From Bombyx mori (lineage: Eukaryota > Arthropoda > Insecta > Lepidoptera > Bombycidae), in contig NC_085123.1 of assembly GCF_030269925.1 (NCBI RefSeq), forward strand, positions 7,440,001 through 7,504,000: a DNA stretch of 64,000 nt, written 5' to 3'. The translations under genes were made by a program, and so were the position numbers. The stretch's first letter is position 1. Each line of letters opens with the position of its first letter. Shown here piece after piece: positions 11,701 through 22,702 of this stretch. The notes beneath the pieces are model-generated. The model was given only the letters and a program-made list of their open reading frames with translations, was not told the origin of the DNA and ran no database searches.

Positions 11701-14700
11701 AGGCGATAACGCCGACGCCACTCCGACCGCCGAAAAACCCGAGAAACGTCGATACTGTGTTTATTGTAAAAGTTACGGTCATACGCGTGATCAGTGTCGT
11801 AAATTGTTATTAAAACAAACCGCGAATGACAGTAACGATAACGTAGTTAGTAAAGTAAATAATATTAAATGTTACGGTTGCGGCGCGAGCGGAGTCATAC
11901 GTTCTAATTGTTCCAAATGTAGTTCAAATTTTAGCGCGGTCGATTTTATTCAAATACCGCGAACGCGATCGCGAAGTACAACGACCGCTGAGACATCAGC
12001 TGTTGGTAAGTCGTCCGCCCAGGTGAGTAATTTGGCAAGTTTACCTATGGTTTTTACTGGGGCTGTACCTGACTTGTGTTTATCCAGTAGTGTTCATACT
12101 GAGCGCCCAAATTATGTTAATTCATCGCTACACACTGCTCAGCCAAGTTTGGTATCACGTAATAATGTAAGTACACCCTCCGTAAATAATAATTTTGCCC
12201 GTAAATGTAATGTAAACTCGTCCCATAAACGTGTTGATAAACAAATTATTTCAAATTTGCCGCGTTCCGACGATACGCCTTTGTTTACATACTTATCTCG
12301 TCCTGTTAAGCAGGGGGAGTGTTTTAACCGCACTCATGTACCTAGCGAATTGAAATCAGTATCTCCTAGGGAATTTTGTGTTAATCAGTGCGTCGTAAAT
12401 AATAGACATAAATGGAAAACGAAACGTTCTCGTCAGTACCTGTCACGTGGTCCGTCACCGAGTAGGGCGACTATGATTTTTTCAGGACAAAACCAGGAAT
12501 TTTATAATAAAAGTAGGGTGAACAAAAAAATTTCAGGACAAAACCAGGAATTCGATAATAAAAGTAGGGAGACCAAAAATTTTTCAGGACACAACCTGGA
12601 AAGTTGTGCACCGGTTAAAGGGACCACAAATTTTAATTGTGATAGTTTTGTCACCTTTTCGTCTGTAACTTCTTCGCAAAATGGCAACGCGCGACGACCT
12701 ATTTTAGGTATAGAGATTTTAGGAATCCGAGGTAGGGGTTTAATCGACACCGCAGCCAAGCGAACTGTTGCCGGTTCTTCACTCTACGCCCTACTGCAAC
12801 AGCATAATCAGTCTTTTGTGTCTAGTTCTATACGTGTTAAGCTTGCCGATGGTTCAATTCAAACGCGACAAATGTTGTCAACGACACTTGATGTAAAATT
12901 ATTACCGGGTAAAGTTATTCCCATGGAATTTGTCGTATTTCCGGACGCCCAGGATAATGACACATTATTGGGTGTAGACTTTTTAGTAGCAGCTGGTTTA
13001 GCCATCGACTTCCATACTTCGACATGGCGCTACCATGGTTCTGAACGAGTTTTTCCATTGGAGTTCGAGTACCCCAGTGACCTCACGCCTTGTTCTGCTG
13101 CTGATTTCTTAAGAGAAGACGAGGGAACTATGCTGTGTCCTCCAGAGCGTTAACCGCCTAGCTTCTCTTCTGCAGTGCAACAAGGATGTCTTCAGACCAG
13201 GGGGAGCCCCAATGCCTTACGCTAAACATCATCAGGTTGATAGGAAGTAGCAAACCGACAAAATTCAGTTATCTGGTCCCAGTTACCAAGTAGGTGATCT
13301 AGTCCTTCTCTCAACGCACTTGTTAAGTGATGCCGCCAAAGGTAGAACGAAGAAGTTCATGCCTAAGCGTGACGGACCCTACCAGATTAGCAATATCGTT
13401 AGTCCTACTACCTATGAGGTTACTGATTTGAATTCGCAGGTTTTAGGGAAATTTCATGCTTCTCATTTGAAGCCGTATCATAATCAAACCGGTCAGGTCT
13501 CAGCTCCAGTACAGCCTCGACGCCTGCGTGGACGGCCCCGTCTTGTTGTTTCTGCCGAGCCACTAACGAGGCGTTCTAGTGACTCGGAGGGGGAGGATAT
13601 AACGGAACGTAATTTCCGAACGTGCGATACCGCCCCCGCCGCCGCCTTACCGCCCGCTGAGACAGAGCTCTCTGAGCGCGAAAACACACGCCCTCAGCGC
13701 GCGCGACGACGACCAGTAAAATATTGCGAGTCTTAGTGTAACTGTACGATTCTCAACTCATTTTGTATTTTATTTTAGTTATTGTGTCGCTTTTATATTA
13801 AAACCTCATACCAAATCGGCGTAAACATTATTTCTATATCATCTTCGCCAACAGCCCGGAACAACGAACTCACGAAAACTCACAAAAGCCCGCCAGTCGG
13901 ACTTGTAGTGTTAAAAATACTATTTTTATATCTTGCCTAGTATGTGTACATCAAAAACAAAAATATGCCAATACTATTTTTACTTAACACAAAAGTATCT
14001 ATTTATATAATTAATACGTGAAGCAAAAACATGGTACCCGTTTTTACGAAAATTGCGCGGACGGAGGAGTATGAATTTTCCTACACTTATACAGAATATA
14101 GAGAAGGAGTGCAGAATGCATTTTTTTTTAAATTGTGCATTAATAATAAATTAAATCAATAAAAAAACTTTACACACACTACCATGAGATGACACACAAA
14201 CATATAAGTATATTATAATTCTAGGGTCGGCAGACTAAAGCACATAAGTCAAAATTTTCAATTTATTTTTTATTACATCATCGGTTTACATTTTGCTCAA
14301 CACACAATCTGACTAAAGCACATAAATCAAACTCAAGTATTTCATGGCGTATTCAAGCGGCGTTCTGTATCAACCTTATCAAATCCTAATATAACCAAAC
14401 GAACTAAAAAACATAACTGGACTTATGTTCTAAGGAACACCATAAGTACAAAGTTATTAACGTAAGAAGTCTGACTTATGTTATAAAGAACATCAAAATG
14501 TAACATTTTTTTAGAGAAAGTGGTTACTTAAAAATATTTATAACGTAAACAATACTTCGGTAAGTGGTTTTAATTTACTAATGTTGTCGATTGTGCACAG
14601 TTTGTTGGTTAGTTGTGTGTGAGTGCTTAAGTATTTTAATTATTTAAGATGAATATTCAAAGAGGCAAGAAATTAGTTGAAATGGCGTTATCCACTCATC

Positions 14701-17700
14701 TGGAAAGCAATGAAGGTATATTTTTACATATCTTCAAAATTATGATTTGCAAATTACGTAATTATATCAATATTATATCATTATAAATAGATAATTGTCT
14801 TGTCCTTTTTTAGAAAATGTAAATCAGCAGTCGGTTTTGAACACAGATAACCTAGTAGTAGACGATCCTATACCGTCAACATCATCAGGTCAAGTCAGTA
14901 GTTTAACATACTATTCTGTACTTGACTTCTCTAGTGATGATTCTGTACGAGATCCATGTTATGAATTACCGAGACTTCCAATCACATCAAGTTCAAGTAC
15001 TTGTGATGAAATTTCAATGAATCCTAATGTGTCTCCAAAAAAGAGTATACGTACTAAAAAAAGAGAGAAAAAAAACGTAACTTAGGACAGGCATACAAAA
15101 CTTTAAAGGGAAATGTATATCAGATCGCACTATGCAAAAATAATAATTGAGATAAAATAAAAAAAAAAGCCCGCTGAGTTTGTTTCGCCAGTTCTTCTCA
15201 GGACTGTGGTTTTTTTTGGAACCGGTGGTAAAGATAACATTGTTATTTATATTTTGACATTCAACAAGTATGTTATACTGACATCTAAGTTGAAATAAAC
15301 GATTTTGAATTTGAAAGAGTTACCTGTTTGCAGAATGAAATGTTTAGAACGTATACCTTAACTGATAGGCATGCCATATTTACAGAATATTGGCAAATGG
15401 GGTCATATGCAAAAATATCTGTATATTTGGCGTCTTTAATGGAAATTCAAGATAAATCTAAGTAAAGAATACGAGCTATTGAACCTGAAAAGCAAAAGCT
15501 TAAAATGAAGACATAAAAATACTTTTTTACTGTGCATGGTAAACGTGAACCTGTCTGCCGAGGATGTTTAATGAAACCGTTAGATGAAAGTGACAATTTT
15601 ATAAAGACAGTTGCTATGAAAAGGAGATCATCCATAGGGGGTTCTCAAACTGATGATATAATATCTATACAGCCATTACCCATATCCATCGAGAAAAAAA
15701 AAGATTTAATTTCGCTGCTCCCTTTAATACTAGATATTTTCCATGAATTTTAAATAAGTCTTCCCACGTTGGAAACTTTACGAAATACTGATCCAGATAT
15801 TTTAGAACTCGATGAAGAAGAAGAATTTTAATTAAACATTGAGTTGTTATTTACATTTATGACTTATATTATTATAATATATATCTTAATTGTTGATCTT
15901 TTTCACTTAACTCATACTATTATTGTGTTCCTTATAACTTAAGTCATCTAATTATTAAATAATCACATTAACTTTAAAATATTTAATTTTAATAATAAGT
16001 TAGTGTTATAGACTTATATAATTCAAATAAACATTATTAAGTTTGTCAATGTATAAGATTCTAAATAGTTTTTTTTAATTCCTGTAAAGTAGAGTTTTTT
16101 GACTTATGTGCTTTAGTCTGCTGACCCTAGAATTATTGTTTACTCTTTATTTACTATCAAACTTTTGTTGTTGCTCAAAGTCTGTGGTCAAATTGAGAGT
16201 AGGTTATTATTGTTTATCTTTAATATTACTTGTCCATAGTGTAGTCTTGGCAAAATCTGTGATTATAGAAGTATAACAGACCTTTACAATAGAACTATAA
16301 TAATGTTCGAACTTATAATTTCAATTAATTATAGTTGAATTTCGACTACTGTGGGACCACTAGTAATAGTAATAGTCTACCAAGTTAAACTTTAAGATTC
16401 AACCCTAAGCGATATGAAAATAGCATTACCGTCAATAGTAAATGTGCCTCGAGAAGGATAGGGGAAGAAATATTTGTTGGTCACCCTCCATGAGCGATCG
16501 TTAGCCACATCTAAGACTAGTAGTCCAAATCCAGACACGTCGGCGACGTATACGAATGTGTTAGCGCAATCTCCCGGGAACTCAGGTCTTACATCGACCA
16601 CCTGAAATTATTGCTCATAAAATAGTACTCAAACATTTTTAGTTCCTGCAAAAGGTAACCACGCGAAATTAAAAAATGAAAATAGCTTTAAAATTGTTTA
16701 CAATAACATTGTACGTATGTGCGCAGTTACTAAATCAATGTAATAATAAATCCAAGAAGACAAATGCTCAAGAATTAGAAGTCTTAATATGAAGTTGAAA
16801 TACGTACGAACGACTTGGTAATGTCGAATATTGAATAGACTACGGTAGATAAGTTAAACTTTGACGCATTTGTCGCAATTTGGTATGTTTCAAGTAATAC
16901 TCACGGGTGTAATAAATAAAGAGGGTGAAGTGTAACTTGATATGTTGACGACATGCCGATACACAAGTCGATCTGTGGCCAGGTCAAACGCTAAGACCTG
17001 AGGTGGACAATATTGTGTATCTCCAATCTTGCCGGCGTCCATTATCCAGAGACGATTGCATTCATCAATCTGAAATAATAAATAATTCATCAATCTGAAT
17101 ATAAAATAATTTATTCGAGATTTTATGCCTATTTTGTTAGTTTTGACATAATCATATTGCTGTAGACAATTTGAGACGTTTGGTAAAGAAAACAGCGACA
17201 AATATTATTGATATTCCTCTCGTGATGTTAGCTTAACACTATTCAAAAACCTGAAGAGACGAAAACAGGCGAAACTCTGTGGGTGCAGGGTCAAGTATAT
17301 ATGGCGGTTATGGCATTAAACCTTTTCAACCAAACTTTCCTTTAAAATCAAAACAAAATTTCCTGAGTGCTTAGAGATGTGTATAAATCGGCGTTATCAT
17401 TTTGAAAAACAACATTTTCTGTAGCTCAATTCCGCAATCGATGGTTTTACGTAGTGGCAGAAGCTCTTATGAGCTTACATATTTGGATACTTCTGTGGAC
17501 CGCACAATAAACAGCTTCAAAATTATTTTGAGTTTAATCGGTACGAGTTTTGCTATAATCGGTGGAGCTTGACCATGATCTTTTGCGCAAGTTCTTGTTG
17601 TAGGTAAGCCACTTTTCATCACCATCATCTTTCCAAAAACGGTTCGGTTTCATTATGTTTTCGTAGATAATCGCAAATAAACACACGATTCATTAAGTTT

Positions 17701-20700
17701 CTTTGAGTGAGCCCATATAGCTGCCAAAAATCGAGCTTTTTTCGTATATTCAGACATTTTAAATGGGTCAAAGCCGTTTGGTGGCAATTCCACTCCAGCT
17801 ATGTCATAATTACTAATATGCTGACTTGGCGCCCATTTTTCAAATATCACATCAACGGTTCGTACCAGGTCGACCAGAGTAAGAGTAAACATTATCTTTG
17901 ATGTCAAAATTGTTGGACTCAAAACACTTGAACCAAATTGGTCCGCAAATTTTGTTCGCGGATTGTGTCGCTTTTTTGAATAGAATTTTTTTTGAATTTT
18001 TTTGAATTGGTTTCGTTTGCTTTACTCGTTTTAGCGGACAAGAAAATAATAGAAAATTAGCGGAAAATCGTTTTACTTTACCAGTTTTTTCATTTAATCT
18101 ATTACATGATATTAAAATCAGCTAAATACGAACAATGCAACCATAGATTTATTAGTGCAACTTTTTATATATAGAGTAGGTAAAAATATTTCGCCAACCT
18201 GGTATTGTTTTAAACTTTGTAATAGAATACATATTGAGCACTCTGGATCCAAACCAGCCTTTAGGTTAAGGTAGTTTTGATGTTAATTTTGAGTTTTTGT
18301 TTTATTATTATTAATATTTGTTTTTTTGTTTTTTGTTATTATTATTGCTTTTGTTTTATTCCGAGATTGTGGTTATTATTTTTATTTAACTTTGGTATAC
18401 TATATGAAATGTTAATGAATGTAATATGGATGCAAAATCTGAAGTAAATGAAATAAATAAATAGCAGCTATAGATTAGGTATAATGTAGTCTATCTTTTG
18501 TATATTTATTATTTACAATCTAATACATCCCCACGACTCCCTAGAAAAATAAATAATGAAAACTAAAGAATAAAATAGTCGGAACATTGGAATTTTTCAC
18601 CTCATTTCTCAATGTAGATGATGACATAAACGTACAATCTATTTATGGTTTGTGCTAATTACAGTCAACTTTTGATTGGATAGTCGTTAAATTTAAAAGA
18701 GACTATTTGATTTTTATAAATGTACGTAAAATGATTTTAACCTACTAGCATAGGAGAGTGCAGTGCCTGCTTGCCTTCACAGGTTAATAAAACTGTGTAA
18801 AACTGTAAAAAACATGTTGAGAAACACCTACGCCACAAGGAAAATCTTAGTCTGAACTTAAGGTCAGAGTAGCCTTAAGATAAAGCCATGAACAATTATT
18901 TATTACTATGTAAATTTTGTTAAGAATAACACTATTTCAAAGAAGAGATGCGGAGTATAATAGTATTATTACAATTTATGAAAATAAATCTGAGCGATCG
19001 AGTAGCAAGGTCACAATCCTGAATTTCTCGAACCGTTTTATCATTTGTTCGTAGTATCTAATAACATCCTTATCTTAATTTTCTACTGAACTCCCTGTTC
19101 CCTCAATTGTGGTCTTGGTTATTAGTTATAGGGTGTGTACCTATTTTTGAAGGTAGCTAGATTTTTATGTGTAATGTAAACATGTGCTGATCTGATTTAA
19201 AGAAGATTTAAACTAACTTCACCGCCAAGCAGTTTTAGGGGGAAAACCGGAACAACCAAAATATATAACTAAAAAAATGGTGTCGGTGTACCTCGAGAGT
19301 ATTTGGAAATGTTTCCACCTCAAAACCCTGAGTTTGTTTAAGAGTTTGGGCTATCTATCAGTCATGGTAATTTTAATGGATAAGTTTTTGTTTTTCAAGA
19401 AGTAATAATAGTAGTAGTAATAGTAGTAGTCAAGTAGTAATAGGTACTCACCGCAACTCTAAACACAGAAGTTAGTCCTCCGCAGTTTTGCCCCTGGTTT
19501 TCGTGCCAAGAATAATCCGGATAGGCAACGATACGTCCCTCGTCGTCTACAGTTCCAAATGTCACAGGACGTCCTTCGTCAAAACGAGGTATTGTCACAA
19601 ATATCCGCGATTTTTTACCTGATGTGATAAAAACATGTAAATTAATTACAAAACTTAAGTGTGACTCGCTGTTAAATTTGTATTTCAAAATACTCCTATA
19701 ATTTGATGGCTAACCTAAAAAATGTGTATTTATTCAGAATAAAACCTATTAAACGTATACATACTTTTTTTTATCCTGTTTAGCCCCGATAAAAACGTAG
19801 ATAGTCAAAAACGCATTTAGCGAAGTCGTACATTCGTGAATGAACCTCTTGATATTAAATGGTTAATATAACAAAATATTTTACAACGAAGTATCAAGTA
19901 AAGTGCAACATAGTGTAGTGCAAGAAGTAATGAGCTTAAAATGTATTGAGCCTTCGAGTAGAAATAACCATCATACTCTTAATTTTCATCTGTTTGCATA
20001 GATTACGTAATCGTATTCTTTATACCCTTATAATATGTAATATAAAACCTCATGCAGTACTTATACAAGCAGAATATAATACTTATAAAAGCAGACACTG
20101 TTTAAATTATTCGACTTAATTTGAACTGAAACAAGAAAGAACCTTTGCGATATAGGAAAGATACAATTTATAATTTTATTGAGATAAATAAACATAATAC
20201 GTTGAAGCCTAATCGTTTGAATTATTATCGTTTGTTTTTTATTAAGTGACAAAAGCTGGTATTATATTTATATTTAAATGTATAAACATAAGTATGCATA
20301 TATCTGGTTGCCATAGTACAGGGACTACTATATAGTTTGGTACAAGATGACCGTACGTGACGTGTCCCCGGTTATTATTATATCTTCATTTTTTGTTATT
20401 TCAGTTTTGATTTAAATTGGCCAAGAAGCTTAAGGCCTCGTATGAAATGGTTGCAGGCGCACATACTCGTAGACACGTGTTAGGTATGTATAATATTTAA
20501 ACATGAGAAGAATCTGTGCGTCAGCATTACATATGACATTACTCAAAACGGAGTAAGTACCTATTCAATGCGGCAATCTGTCCGTCAGGTCACGGACGAT
20601 TCGTATATGAATGATAGATTTGGTATTTATATTACCCATATTACAGGAAATGCTAGTTTGGCGACAGATGACCGAAAATAGATATATAACGTTATAATAT

Positions 20701-22702
20701 TAAAAGTAGAACATTTATATTGAATCACTAATAATATCGTTTAAAATTAGCAACACAGATAAATTTGGCTGGCCAATCCACACGTTACCTTGGTTTGTTG
20801 ATGTTTTTTTAATAGTTCATAATAATAAATTAGCACGTTTATTTTAATTAAAAGAATAAATTTATCTGCGATTCCTAGTTCCTTGTCCAGATAAAAAAAT
20901 ATAACGTCGTAAAATGATAATGTTTCTATTGAAATCGAAAATGTCGTATACTCTTAGAAATAACAGACGGAAAATCCAAGACATGGCAATGCATGCTAAT
21001 GACCGCAACTTAATGCAACTAATCTGACTTATCAAGTGAAGCAAAACAAAGCTGCACGTGTGTATGTCTATAGTTGTATATATGTAGATCTTTCTGGAGC
21101 TAAAGTGTGCTGTAAGATTTTAATTGTAAGATAAATCATTTTATTTTGGATCGTAATTTGAAATGGCCATTACGGGATGGGTCGGCTAATTTATGACGCA
21201 ATGCATTCAGATTTGCAGAGTAGGGCACCCGTTGAACCCATGCAATTTTTTGATTTCAATATTATTTCCTGGTCTTGACTACTTATAACCAAGTGAGCTT
21301 TACGCTGGTCGGCCCATGTTAACTAATAAAAGAACTAATAAAAAATCACCGTGATAATAGACCTTAAGTTATTTATAAGACCTAGTGATTAGAATGGCGA
21401 TATATGCCACAAGTGGGAAGGTGGAGGTTTACTAACCTTATTCTCTACCGTTATTCTCTTGTATTTATTTATATACGTTACAGTTATATAAGTTAAAGAC
21501 ATTGACATTGAGTCAATTATTGTATTTTCTCCTCATTATATTTTCTTCGCGGCTGTAATAGCAACGGTGGTGGAGTTAACCCATGCAGACTTACAGTATG
21601 CCCTAACGGATATTGTGTATTATGGAATTAATAGATCCTGTTTTGATAATTCCGAATTATGTGTTTTAATTAAAATCGTTGAAACGTAGTTTACGGATTT
21701 GCTGAATTATGAATATAAAGGCTTCGTCAAACAGAACGCGTACTTAACGCGCGTCAGAGCGCTAAACTGACGACGTGCTATGACGCCGAGATGTGTTGTA
21801 CTACTATGGTAATAAACTGTCAAACAGAGCGCCAGCGCTATAAGTACGCAACGCTCTGTCGCGGCGTTATGACGCTTTGCGTCAGCCGTTGTAATTTTTT
21901 ACAAATTTTATTTAAGCGTCCGAGTGAATCTGTATTAAAATACTGGATAATGCCCGAAAAGTTGATAGAATTAGTTAGAAAATATTCATGCTTATACAAT
22001 GCCACATCTGAATCACTCGATATCTTAATACTTTTAAATTTTCAGACTGCTATATGCAGCGGATGTTACGTTGGTCAAGGAGCGTTAGGCTCATCTAGTC
22101 AATTTGTGTGACTTGAAAAGAGCGTGACGTTAAAACGCAGCGCTAAGTACGCGTTCTGTTTGACTAAGCCTTAAGTCAACGCAAAACATTTACGTACCAG
22201 TCAAACCGGATTACTATTCTAAAGACGTACCTAAACAATTTGAAAATCATATTATATAGCATTCTTCTTATTTTTCGATATCGAAATAAAAAATATATCA
22301 TAGGATATTATTATGTAGGCTTTGACCATAATAAATACCACTATGGTCTCAATATTACCTTATAAGGTTAAGGTTTAAATTTTTACATTTAAAAAAAAAA
22401 AATGTTGTGCGAAACGTTAAATCCTAACTACTTTAATAAGACTATTTGACTATTAAAGCGATAGAATTAAAGAAAATCAACTGACCTGACCTATGTTGCA
22501 CATCGACATCAATCGGCACCGAGGACCCAGGTACGTAAAATCGTTTCTCTAATGCATATGACCGGGCTTCTTCGTTCGGAAACACGAACTCCAGTTCCGC
22601 CCATTGCCTCACCACGCGGAGATTATTCTTCGCTCCGAGACCGGGCCAACAGCACGCCAAACAATATGACAATAGAAAAAATCGCTCGATTCCGTACGAC
22701 AT
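8706..22702 (-). CDS. Yellow/major royal jelly family protein 1, complete, 6 exons, 446 residues
   Basis: Exons in transcript order: 22702-22486, 19618-19452, 17069-16905, 16601-16430, 9898-9717, 9143-8706. They sum to 1341 bp with all phases matching. The chosen ATG (22702) begins MSYGIERFFLLSYCLACC, a good signal peptide; an in-frame ATG at 22768 would put 22 residues in front of it. Family landmarks: RIFVTIPRFDEGRPVT, CNRLWIMDAG (132-141), CPPQVLAFDLATDRL, FVYVADVSGFGLLVLD, LMDGVLGMALSP (246-257), QSAAEAMDRNG (310-320) and PPSIWCW. Yellow proteins are secreted beta-propeller proteins linked to cuticle pigmentation in several members. I cannot tell which yellow subfamily this is. Introns carry a Ty3 element, two DNA transposons and a mariner fossil. 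Confidence 0.92.
10425..10742 (+). repeat. 5' LTR of the Ty3-type element
   Basis: This is a direct repeat of 13598-13915 with no difference found by eye. It starts TATAACGGAACG and ends just before the primer binding site. Ends are set by the PPT/LTR junction and the candidate AATA duplication; the alternative is a 322-bp repeat starting one base earlier. Confidence 0.85.
10850..13153 (+). CDS. Gag-protease polyprotein of the Ty3-type element, 767 residues
   Basis: The open frame encodes the capsid precursor and retropepsin-like protease of the element. A basic, proline-rich start is followed by a Ty3-type capsid region (about 75-235) with VFSGRADESVEGFIDAIESY and ATWWQGIKHQ. A zinc knuckle C303-C306-H311-C316 (CX2CX4HX4C) follows. 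A second knuckle-like motif C341-C344-C354 has V349 where histidine is expected. A 17-residue unit beginning SGQNQEF is repeated at 545, 562 and partly 579. The protease region has IDTAAKRTVAG with the active-site aspartate at D633 (DTA instead of the common DTG), and LLGVDFL further on. No frameshift; only the RT part that should follow is absent. Confidence 0.9.
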   Translation: MPPKKMPNSEERDARAASPPHAPSSDAPPASVCFRPEDITMLIDTLQRTQLDAFRELLDSVRQSATPTFDHRPANNFSRCKSVFSGRADESVEGFIDAIESYRDAANVPDDVAVKGISMLLTHTAATWWQGIKHQVSTWEDVISNLRSAFGDRRPPHRIYVDLFADGQQPMEKTDLFVARARALLAKLPRGDLCEKVELDMIYGLLHNKIRKRLRREEITSFNVLLQKARSIEDSTKEAHTSNAVAETSKGAAAAARARLEPPRPATQRVPTAAVEVSPRQRSSGDNADATPTAEKPEKRRYCVYCKSYGHTRDQCRKLLLKQTANDSNDNVVSKVNNIKCYGCGASGVIRSNCSKCSSNFSAVDFIQIPRTRSRSTTTAETSAVGKSSAQVSNLASLPMVFTGAVPDLCLSSSVHTERPNYVNSSLHTAQPSLVSRNNVSTPSVNNNFARKCNVNSSHKRVDKQIISNLPRSDDTPLFTYLSRPVKQGECFNRTHVPSELKSVSPREFCVNQCVVNNRHKWKTKRSRQYLSRGPSPSRATMIFSGQNQEFYNKSRVNKKISGQNQEFDNKSRETKNFSGHNLESCAPVKGTTNFNCDSFVTFSSVTSSQNGNARRPILGIEILGIRGRGLIDTAAKRTVAGSSLYALLQQHNQSFVSSSIRVKLADGSIQTRQMLSTTLDVKLLPGKVIPMEFVVFPDAQDNDTLLGVDFLVAAGLAIDFHTSTWRYHGSERVFPLEFEYPSDLTPCSAADFLREDEGTMLCPPER
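12482..12610 (+). repeat. 51-bp tandem repeat within gag
   Basis: Units start at 12482 and 12533, with a partial one at 12584, each beginning TCAGGACA. The 51-bp period keeps the reading frame and yields repeated SGQNQEF...NKSR peptides. Confidence 0.85.
13251..13736 (+). pseudogene. Integrase C-terminal remnant (GPY/F-type domain) of the Ty3-type element
   Basis: An open frame from 13251 carries YQVGDLVLLSTHLLSD, KKFMPKRDGPYQISNIVSP, YEVTD and FHASHLKPYH, the usual C-terminal integrase (GPY/F) segment of Ty3 elements. A stop at 13248-13250 and the loss of all upstream pol sequence mean it cannot be made as an integrase. The frame runs on into the 3' LTR, which encodes its last about 45 residues. 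Confidence 0.85.
13598..13915 (+). repeat. 3' LTR of the Ty3-type element
   Basis: It matches the 5' LTR over its full length by eye and begins right after the polypurine tract. The start overlaps the end of the integrase reading frame. Confidence 0.85.
14649..15830 (+). pseudogene. Broken transposon gene, family seen widely in insects but unnamed here
   Basis: Exon 1 is 14649-14715 (MNIQRGKKLVEMALSTHLE), spliced in phase to an exon from 14814. That exon carries a serine-rich stretch with DFSSDDSVRDPCYELPRL, then a lysine-rich run. A frameshift in the A-run near 15070 separates it from RNLGQAYKTLKGN. After an inserted LINE tail come CRMKCLERI, RHAIFTEYWQMGSYAK, HGKREPVCRGCL and an acidic end EELDEEEEF-like at about 15800-15830. 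This order (DSVRDP, then RN.G.AY, then paired cysteines and a YW.MGSY motif) is one I recall from many unannotated insect proteins of probable transposon origin. Clearly inactive. Confidence 0.6.
15165..15315 (+). mobile_element. LINE 3' tail (family E) inserted in the DNA transposon
   Basis: The segment GCCCGCTGAGTTTGTTTCGC, CCAGTTCTTCTCAGGACTGT, ACCGGTGGTA, CAACAAGTATG and a tail of imperfect TTTGAA repeats matches the copy at 55090-55246. It is a 5'-truncated LINE end with a short-unit tail. It splits the transposon gene, so it is younger than the transposon. Confidence 0.7.
17400..17905 (-). pseudogene. Mariner-like transposase fossil
   Basis: On the - strand, in several frames, are pieces in mariner order: SNYDIA, YTKKARF, then WAHSKKLNE, ICDYLRKHNETEPFLERM, GDEKWLTYNKNLRKRSWSS and ELLPLRKTIDCG. 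The GDEKW motif includes one catalytic aspartate of the D,D34D transposase. Frameshifts and stops show it is dead; the C-terminal third and inverted repeats were not found. Confidence 0.65.
17906..19451. other. Intron 2 remainder, nothing recognised
   Basis: This is AT-rich intron of the first yellow gene. A T-rich low-complexity patch lies at 18290-18360. No gene or repeat with clear ends. Confidence 0.4.
19619..21715. other. Intron 1 sequence, nothing recognised
   Basis: AT-rich intron of the first yellow gene. No ORF or repeat that can be supported. Confidence 0.4.
21719..22171 (+). mobile_element. PIF/Harbinger-type element, 453 bp, with MADF-like coding remnant
   Basis: The terminal inverted repeats of about 32 bp start AGGCTTCGTCAAACAGAACG on the left and match the right end with about two changes. 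A 3-bp direct repeat TAA lies on each side (21716-21718 and 22172-22174), the classic Harbinger target duplication. Inside, a frame at about 21950-22070 reads MPEKLIELVRKYSCLYNATS, like the start of the MADF domain protein that Harbinger elements carry. Too short to encode a transposase, so non-autonomous. It lies about 310 bp from exon 1 of the first yellow gene, in intron 1. Confidence 0.8.

Larger units (their letters stand above)
10425..13915 (+). mobile_element. Ty3-type LTR retrotransposon with most of pol deleted
   Basis: Two 318-bp LTRs (10425-10742 and 13598-13915) appear identical by eye. A 12-bp primer binding site matching the end of tRNA-Lys, TGGCGCCCGAAC (10745-10756), follows the left LTR. 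A polypurine tract GGAGGGGGAGGA (13586-13597) ends where the right LTR begins. A candidate 4-bp target duplication AATA flanks it (10421-10424, 13916-13919). Between are an intact gag-protease ORF and the last part of integrase; RT, RNase H and the integrase core are missing. It lies in intron 4 of the first yellow gene, antisense to it. Confidence 0.9.
14221..16130 (+). mobile_element. Inverted-repeat DNA transposon, 1.9 kb, superfamily not recognised
   Basis: The left end CTAGGGTCGGCAGACTAAAG (14221) and the right end (up to 16130) are inverted copies for about 34 bp with about one mismatch. Flanking AATT occurs on both sides, and since AATT is palindromic it may be either a 4-bp target duplication or more ITR. 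The motif GACTAAAGCACATAAGTC in the ITR recurs with one change at 14311-14328, and shorter ACTTATGT pieces are scattered near both ends, as expected of transposase binding sites. Inside is a broken two-exon gene interrupted by a LINE tail. Confidence 0.8.

Noticed and set aside
11326..11721. 131-residue - strand ORF
   Set aside because: Antisense to the gag frame, with no motif of its own.
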